From the IMG/VR virus record IMGVR_UViG_3300009183_000201, positions 1 through 36,401 of that record: DNA of 36,401 nucleotides. One strand, written 5' to 3'. The stretch comes from a virus. This document shows, piece by piece, positions 31,971 through 36,401 of the stretch (its first letter is position 1; the number at the start of each line of letters is the position of its first letter). The notes under the pieces are model-generated. The model searched no databases. It was not told where the DNA came from and saw nothing but the letters and a program-made list of their open reading frames with translations. Position numbers and translations under genes: made by a program.

Positions 31971-32853
31971 TATTCAGTGCCCTCCCGGCCTCGCGGGCCT
32001 GTTTGATTGCGCCAATGAATGCCTCGTAGGCATCCACATATCCGGTCGAGCCAAGGTCGACCTGCTCGGGCAGGCCCAGGCGATTCTTGGCGTCGAACGC
32101 CGCGGTGCGCGTAGTGAGCAGGATGCGCTCGGCCCCGCCGACTGCCTTGCCCCGCTTGGAGACATCCGTCTCCTCTTTGCCGCGGGCCCCGATCACCATC
32201 TGGCTGTAGTGGCCAAACAAAACTAGGTCGGCCCACTCTTTCGACAGCGCCCAGGTTTTGTCGTGCATTTTCGCGCTGTAGCGGTCGTAGTCGGCCCCTT
32301 CGGGATTCCTAAACGGACGCACGGCCGTGTGGCAGAGAGCCATGATCGCCATCCGCTTCTCACTGCGCAAGCGGTCAAGTTTGGAGAGGAACTCCCTCCA
32401 ATACGAGAGACTTACCTCGTATCCCCTCATGTACCCCATGAAGCCCTTATCCGACCAGTCGCCCTGGAACTCCCGCTCGCAGACATACTCGTGGCAAAGC
32501 CGCTCGGCCCCGTTGAGCGTGTCGATCGCCAGCGTGCGAAATGTATGCTGCTCGGTCAGCAGCATCTCAATGCCGGCCGTGAGCTCGTCCCACGTCTCTG
32601 CCGCCGGCAGATGCGGCACCTCCGGCAGCTGCTGCGCGTCGATCAAGGTTTCCAGGCCCGTCTCGCCGCGCGTCTGGAGAAAAAAGACTTCCTTGGCGCA
32701 GGCCGCGAAACTCGTCTTCCCCCAGCCTTCGGTGGCGTGTAAAATAGCCCTGCTGGGCAGGTTCTGGCCCTTGGTGACTACGTTAGCCAGCGTGAACTGC
32801 TTCGGTGCTGCTGATGATGACCTCGGCGGCCTCGTCATTAATGAACTCGACAT
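31963..32853 (-). CDS. Sak4-like RecA-fold ATPase
   Basis: 296 residues from ATG 32853 (AGGAG eight bases upstream). Walker A lies at residues 39-47 (ATEGWGKTS), and a hydrophobic strand LAIDTLNGAERL near residue 110 is the Walker B region; a sensor-type MALCHTAVRPF follows near 170. This matches the AAA_24/Sak4 group of phage ATPases that stimulate single-strand annealing. It is encoded between a RecB-type nuclease and an SSB-like protein, a typical phage recombination set. Its first 71 bases lie inside the nuclease gene. Confidence 0.82.
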   Translation of the reverse strand: MSSSLMTRPPRSSSAAPKQFTLANVVTKGQNLPSRAILHATEGWGKTSFAACAKEVFFLQTRGETGLETLIDAQQLPEVPHLPAAETWDELTAGIEMLLTEQHTFRTLAIDTLNGAERLCHEYVCEREFQGDWSDKGFMGYMRGYEVSLSYWREFLSKLDRLRSEKRMAIMALCHTAVRPFRNPEGADYDRYSAKMHDKTWALSKEWADLVLFGHYSQMVIGARGKEETDVSKRGKAVGGAERILLTTRTAAFDAKNRLGLPEQVDLGSTGYVDAYEAFIGAIKQAREAGRALNNG

Positions 32854-33892
32854 TCCCTTGCTCCTTTATTTGCTTAAAATACGCGGCCATCGCGTGATGC
32901 CACGCCTGACCGAAAATGAGCGACTCCCGCTCATCGTCTTGGACCCGCTCCACGCCAAGCTCATACTGATAGAAGTGCTTCCGCCGGCACGTCTGAAAGG
33001 TCCGCAGACGGCTATTGGTCAGCAAGCTGCGCCCGCCTTCGCCGTCATCGAACTCGTTGATTTCCGCATGCACCAACGCCTTACGCTGCCAGTTGGCGCT
33101 GTCGATGGTGTCGTGGCCGCTGCAGACGCCCAGGAACTTGCACGGGCTTCCGTAGAGCATGCAGGCCCCGCTGTTGCGTGGGTGCCGGTCGTTGCGCCGC
33201 GCCTGGATGATCTCCTGGCCGAGGTCCCATAATTCGGTCGCGTATTCGGCCAGCTGCGAGTCCATCCGCGGGATCCGCCGCCGCTGGAAGTACGCTTGCG
33301 GCCGCACCTCGCTGCAGTCGTTCACCAGGCGAGCTTCATACAGGGCAAAAGTCTCGCGCCCTGACACTTGCGCTTCCTCAATTGCCTCGTCCTCCATTTC
33401 GATCCCGCACCACGTCCGAGTCGCCACCAACGCGGCCATCTCCGCCTTCGTTATCTGCCGCGGCGATATGGTCGGTTTCTTGACCACGTCCCAGACAGCC
33501 CACTGCACGCGCTCTCCATGAGCGTGCTTCAGCAGCATGTAGTGATCTATCTGCGATTCCACTACCAGCTGCCGCCAGTACGGCGCGTCCGGATCCTCGA
33601 TGCTGTCTGACGTCGTCTTGTGATCCATGAGGCCTGGCTGATCGCCATCAAACAGTTCCACGTCCATAACGCCGCCAAAGGCAAACGTCCTGCTACGGGC
33701 ACCGGTTTCGATATTGATCAGCCCGGCGCCAGCGAACTCCTCGACGTGCGTGACCCGGTAACGCTCCACCTCCGCGCGGAACCGAAGATGGTAGCCAACC
33801 ACTAGCGCGCGCAGCTTCGACTGCAGCAGGCCCTCGTCTGGCCCGATAGCGTCGAGCGCCGCGTACATCGGCGCGTCGATTCGGTTAATCAA
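32783..33892 (-). CDS. PD-(D/E)XK nuclease with permuted domain order
   Basis: 369 residues from TTG 33892, which overlaps the upstream stop (TTGA). The catalytic core of RecB-family nucleases is early in the chain: Asp77 (FGGVMD), Asp90-x-Lys92 (MDHKTT) and Gln114-x3-Tyr118 (QIDHY). Next come three cysteines, Cys244, Cys251 and Cys257 (CMLYGSPCKFLGVC), as in the Fe-S group. After these, at residues 288-340, stand the elements normally found at the N-terminus of this family: SLLTNSRLRTFQTC (Cys302), FYQYELGVE and FGQAWHHAMAAYF (His332). So motif order is core, Cys cluster, N-terminal module. It should act as a 5'-3' exonuclease or resection enzyme with Sak4. Confidence 0.82.
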   Translation of the reverse strand: MINRIDAPMYAALDAIGPDEGLLQSKLRALVVGYHLRFRAEVERYRVTHVEEFAGAGLINIETGARSRTFAFGGVMDVELFDGDQPGLMDHKTTSDSIEDPDAPYWRQLVVESQIDHYMLLKHAHGERVQWAVWDVVKKPTISPRQITKAEMAALVATRTWCGIEMEDEAIEEAQVSGRETFALYEARLVNDCSEVRPQAYFQRRRIPRMDSQLAEYATELWDLGQEIIQARRNDRHPRNSGACMLYGSPCKFLGVCSGHDTIDSANWQRKALVHAEINEFDDGEGGRSLLTNSRLRTFQTCRRKHFYQYELGVERVQDDERESLIFGQAWHHAMAAYFKQIKEQGNVEFINDEAAEVIISSTEAVHAG

Positions 33893-34092
33893 AACTTCAC
33901 CGACTCTTCCGAGTCAAGCCAAAAAATGCCGTACTCACCGGCCACCTGGCCCGCCCCCCTGCGGACCAAGTCTGAGACGGTGACCAGTTTCCCCGTCTCC
34001 CTCCGCGCCAAGGCAACAGCAGCCGTCAGCGCTTCCCAATCCTGCGGCAGGAACCGGATAGACGTTATTTTTGTTCGATTGTCGTATTTCAT
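33889..34092 (-). CDS. Ribbon-helix-helix-like DNA-binding protein
   Basis: 67 residues from ATG 34092, with GAGGAG eight bases upstream. The layout is a short beta strand (TKITSIRFLPQDWEAL), a helix (AAVALARRETGKL) and a second helix after a threonine (VTVSDLVRRGAGQVA), as in Arc/MetJ-type ribbon-helix-helix repressors. It is the first gene of the early run and lies next to attP, so it could repress the early promoter or assist excision. No other repressor was found in the window, which makes it a candidate regulator. Confidence 0.65.
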   Translation of the reverse strand: MKYDNRTKITSIRFLPQDWEALTAAVALARRETGKLVTVSDLVRRGAGQVAGEYGIFWLDSEESVKF

Positions 34093-34129
34093 ACTTTCTT
34101 CTCCTCTCATTGGTCAGGCCCCGATAGGG

Positions 34130-34350
34130 AGCAAAAAGGTGCAAATTTGAGTTCAAAAGACCTTAGCTACAAAAGTTCAGTGTTGAAAACAAAGGACTTA
34201 TCAACCAAAAGTGTTGCCTCCGGAGCAAAAGGCCACAAGTTCGAATCTTGTCGGGCGCACCATTTTTTCAACAACTTACAGTCAAAACAACTATCTCAAA
34301 CGCTGCCAGGGTGCAAAAAGGGTGCAAAAAGTGCAAAAAGGGTGCAAAAA
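34130..34350 (+). repeat. GTGCAAAAA direct repeats flanking attP core
   Basis: GGTGCAAAAA occurs at 34310-34319, 34321-34330 and 34341-34350, with GTGCAAAAA at 34331-34339. On the other side of the core, AGCAAAAA (34130-34137) is followed by GGTGCAAAT (34138-34146). All are direct copies on the plus strand. Short repeats on both sides of a crossover core are what tyrosine integrases use as arm-type sites. Confidence 0.6.
34214..34262 (+). other. attP core: 3' half of tRNA-Arg(CCG)
   Basis: The sequence reproduces a tRNA from the anticodon arm to the CCA end: TTGC, anticodon loop CTCCGGA (CCG, arginine; 34218-34224), GCAA, variable bases, T arm ACAAG-TTCGAAT-CTTGT (34235-34251), acceptor strand CGGGCGC, A, CCA (34260-34262). 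The 5' half of a tRNA (a GCGCCCG start) is absent upstream. This is the usual form of an attP that restores the tRNA on integration. It lies 650 bases from the integrase gene's 3' end. Confidence 0.8.
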
Positions 34351-34614
34351 GCTCAGCAAGGGCCAAAAAGAACCAATAAGCTAAATTCTCCAGCCGCTTC
34401 GTCCTTCAAGCGCCGTGAGCCTCCAAGCGCTTAAGTCTTTACAGTATGCAATACGTGTAACTCGTGTGCAACACTTTTTTAATAAATATTCATCATATTG
34501 CAGTGCCGTAATGCCGTTTGCAATACGGTCTTTAATGTTGGGCGTCGCTACAGTTTAAGACTCTGAAGGACCCTACTGGCCCCTGGAACAGCCGGCCCGG
34601 TCTGGACAAAGCAA

Positions 34615-34803
34615 ATGCAAACCTCTAAACATCGCAGGCTGCACGCCTCCCTTGGAATCGACGAGCGCTATTTTGCTTGCTTGCATTTTCAGTGGATCGA
34701 TGCCGATGGCAACCATCTCGGCTATCTCGACGCGACAGAAGTTGAGACGCTGCGCAACGAACTCAATATTAGCTGGGAGCAGCCTGGCTACGTGACCAAA
34801 TAA
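34615..34803 (+). CDS. 62-residue plus-strand protein next to integrase
   Basis: Begins MQTSKHRRLHASLGIDER and ends NISWEQPGYVTK, converging on the integrase gene. The ribosome binding site is poor (GGACAAAG). The middle reads like a beta hairpin (ACLHFQWIDADGNHLGYLD) followed by a helix (ATEVETLRNELN). Small genes next to int often encode excisionases, but no winged-helix or HTH signature is clear here. Function unknown. Confidence 0.5.
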   Translation: MQTSKHRRLHASLGIDERYFACLHFQWIDADGNHLGYLDATEVETLRNELNISWEQPGYVTK

Positions 34804-34828
34804 AAAAAGCCGCTCTGGGCGGAGCGGC
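34802..34828 (-). terminator. Integrase transcript terminator
   Basis: Minus strand GCCGCTC (34828-34822), 6-base loop, GAGCGGC (34815-34809), then seven T (34808-34802). A strong intrinsic terminator 84 bases after the integrase stop. It stops int transcription from running into attP and the early region, and touches the stop codon of the convergent plus gene. Confidence 0.88.
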
Positions 34829-34911
34829 CGTCTTGCTCTGGCGAGCGTTGTACTCGAGAAAGGAGGAAAACTCGAGATCGGACAATCCGATTATGCGGGG
34901 TAGTAGAGTTG

Positions 34912-36117
34912 CTACGCAAGCATGGAGGCAAATAACTGCTCGGCACCGGCTCGCTGCGACTCGGTCACGATCTGCGCGTACACATCCATGGTGGTCTGCG
35001 CGCTGGCGTGCCGCAGCTGCGCCTGGACACTTTTGACGCTGGTGCCCTGTGCGATCGACAGCGTCGCTACCGTGCGCCTAATTACTTGGAACGTACACTT
35101 CACGCCCGCCAGCTTCGCCGCGGGGGCCAAGATACGCTTCCGCCAGTGTTCCGAATAAATAGGCGTCCCGGCCTGAGACGGGAACAGAATATCTTGCGGG
35201 AACCGGCATTTCCCTTCAGCAATCCACACCCGCAGTCGCGTCATCAATCCCGCCGGCACAGCCACAGCCGCAATCGACGCGCGCGTCTTCGGCAATTCCA
35301 TCTTGCCGCGTGTGTAGCCCTCGTCGATGTACAGCCCGTTGTCCTGCACGTCACCGAGCTTCAATGCAAACAACTCGCCCGGGCGCATGCCGGTGGCCAG
35401 CGCCAAGTCCAGGATCAGCAAATCGCGGCCCTTTAGTTCCAAGCGTAGCCGGTGTACCTCGTCGACAGTCAAATACGACCGGTCGGTCCGTTTCTGTGCG
35501 AGCGGCTTCTTCAGCCGCCGCAACGGATCGCGCGGCAGCACCCCCCGATCAAATGCCTCGGAGGTGATTGATCGCATGTACACTCGCAACTTATGCAAGT
35601 ACGAGCCGCTGCGCTTCACCGTCGACTCGACTAGCCAAGCCGCGCACGCTGGCTCTGTAATTTTGTCGAGCGGCGTTGCGCCCCACTGCTCTTTGATCAG
35701 CGCCAGGAATCGCAACGCCGTCAACTCTGTGTTGCGACGCCAGGTGCCGCGCCGCGACGGAAGCCAGGTATCGTCGACAAATTGCCCCAGCGTCGGCACC
35801 AGCAGCACGGGAGCGGTAGGCTGCGTATTGCCGATTGCCTGCCGCACCATCGCAGGTGCCTCTTCCTTAATGAGGCGGGCAAGCTCCAGGCGCGCTTCAT
35901 CCTTGGTCAGAAAGGGCAGGTGCTCGTCAGCAATACTGGCGGACTCGCACTCCATATTCGGCCCCTTTTTAATCCCCACAACTTTTGACCGATGCGCGCG
36001 GGCCTGCTCACCGTCGTCATTGACGACGTAGATGAACCAATGCGCTTTGAGTTTTTTTTGCCCAGTAGCCGTGGCGACCTCCTCAATATAGCCGCGAACT
36101 CCTTTTTCTCTGCGCAC
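34912..36117 (-). CDS. int: Tyrosine-type phage integrase
   Basis: 401 residues from GTG 36117, preceded by GGAGGA (a TTG at 36132 is the longer alternative). Numbering from that TTG, the catalytic residues are Arg250 (ATGMRPGEL), Lys282 (PKTRAS), Arg352 (VIRRT), His375 (LRHAS) and the nucleophile Tyr385 (DVYAQ). Where most relatives have His in the HxxR box, this protein has Gln349 (FQVIRRT). The N-terminal 100 residues form the arm-binding region and residues 113-200 the core-binding SAM-like domain. It recombines attP with the host tRNA-Arg gene. Confidence 0.93.
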   Translation of the reverse strand: MRREKGVRGYIEEVATATGQKKLKAHWFIYVVNDDGEQARAHRSKVVGIKKGPNMECESASIADEHLPFLTKDEARLELARLIKEEAPAMVRQAIGNTQPTAPVLLVPTLGQFVDDTWLPSRRGTWRRNTELTALRFLALIKEQWGATPLDKITEPACAAWLVESTVKRSGSYLHKLRVYMRSITSEAFDRGVLPRDPLRRLKKPLAQKRTDRSYLTVDEVHRLRLELKGRDLLILDLALATGMRPGELFALKLGDVQDNGLYIDEGYTRGKMELPKTRASIAAVAVPAGLMTRLRVWIAEGKCRFPQDILFPSQAGTPIYSEHWRKRILAPAAKLAGVKCTFQVIRRTVATLSIAQGTSVKSVQAQLRHASAQTTMDVYAQIVTESQRAGAEQLFASMLA

Positions 36118-36401
36118 ACTTCCTCCCAACAACAGCCTGAATGACTATCGTTAAGCGTAGCATACGCGTATTACACTTCAGCTCCTAGCTCAATTTCGTC
36201 TAGGACTCATGAATTCTGTGACACTTTTGGTGGACACTTGCGTGACCGACCCCTTACCCATAGACGCTATTAAAACAAAGCCCCTTGATGCTGGAACCAC
36301 TCGCGTGCCGGTTCTAGTACCTTACGTGGCTTGGGGGGGGGGGGGGGGGGGCGACACCGCCCACACACAACCCCGGGGAAACCACCACCAGCTTCACCCC
36401 G
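36118..36401. other. Integrase upstream region and right window end
   Basis: No gene seen. ATACGCGTAT (36162-36171) is a perfect 10-bp palindrome about 45 bases before the integrase start and could be an operator. I found no clear promoter. Positions 36333-36351 are 19 G in a row followed by C/A-rich low-complexity sequence, matching a poly-G sequencing artefact at a contig end. Confidence 0.5.

Larger units (their letters stand above)
34093..34613. other. Non-coding attachment and control region
   Basis: About 520 bases without a convincing gene, holding the tRNA-derived attP core (34214-34262) and GTGCAAAAA repeats. Further right TGCAATACG occurs at 34448 and 34532, and ACTTTTTTAATAAA makes an AT-rich stretch near 34474. 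I did not find a clear sigma70 promoter for either the RHH gene or the plus gene at 34614. Confidence 0.6.

Noticed and set aside
34186-34262. Complete tRNA-Arg gene
   Set aside because: Only the anticodon arm to CCA end is present; no GCGCCCG acceptor strand or D arm lies upstream, so it is an att fragment.
34300-34360. CRISPR-like repeat array
   Set aside because: The GTGCAAAAA units are 9-12 bases with almost no spacers and sit next to attP; this fits integrase arm sites, not a CRISPR array.
34147-34434. 95-codon plus-strand frame across attP
   Set aside because: It runs through the tRNA fragment and the A-rich repeats, giving a low-complexity Lys/Ser-rich product.
36140-36240. Integrase promoter
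   Set aside because: TTGAGC and TATGCT-like boxes are present, but no pair has acceptable spacing, so I do not call a promoter.

Overview
The window is almost all of one temperate, short-tailed (P22-type, podovirus-like) bacteriophage genome, about 36 kb and GC-rich apart from a few AT-rich islands. The late genes follow the P22 order closely: small terminase, large terminase, portal, scaffold, P22-type coat, gp4-like proteins, gp10-like protein, fibres, gp14-like protein, then three ejection proteins in the places of gp7, gp20 and gp16. An endolysin with TM and lipoprotein lysis partners suggests a Gram-negative host. A tyrosine integrase lies beside a half tRNA-Arg(CCG), which shows how the phage integrates. 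The host genus cannot be read from this sequence. Both window ends carry poly-G tracts that look like sequencing or assembly noise.

Layout, right to left (the main direction of transcription): integrase (34912-36117) with its terminator; a small plus-strand gene; attP (34214-34262, the 3' half of a tRNA-Arg flanked by GTGCAAAAA repeats); an early module with an RHH regulator, a PD-(D/E)XK nuclease, a Sak4-like ATPase, an SSB-like protein, a TM protein, RusA, a zinc-ribbon protein and a replication initiator whose gene contains an origin-like palindrome; then a run of small genes (27495-29636). A plus-strand operon of three small genes (26572-27302) and a candidate small RNA (27361-27445) sit between the early and late halves. 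Divergent promoters at 26444-26539 separate this operon from the late genes (26087 down to 269): packaging, capsid, portal-tail connector, fibres, ejection proteins, lysis.

Notable points: (1) the nuclease at 32783-33892 appears circularly permuted, with the motifs normally at the N-terminus placed after the C-terminal cysteine cluster; (2) the late promoter is followed by a strong hairpin plus U-tract, an arrangement like antitermination or attenuation; (3) a 26-bp perfect palindrome with phased CGTTYC hexamers lies inside the replication gene; (4) there are three tandem gp4 paralogues; (5) a plus-strand cargo-type gene with its own promoter lies inside the minus-strand capsid operon, next to an unrecognised 924-residue protein; (6) several genes under 60 codons fit the operons by start/stop overlap. 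No CI-type repressor and no recognisable Q or N antiterminator was found.
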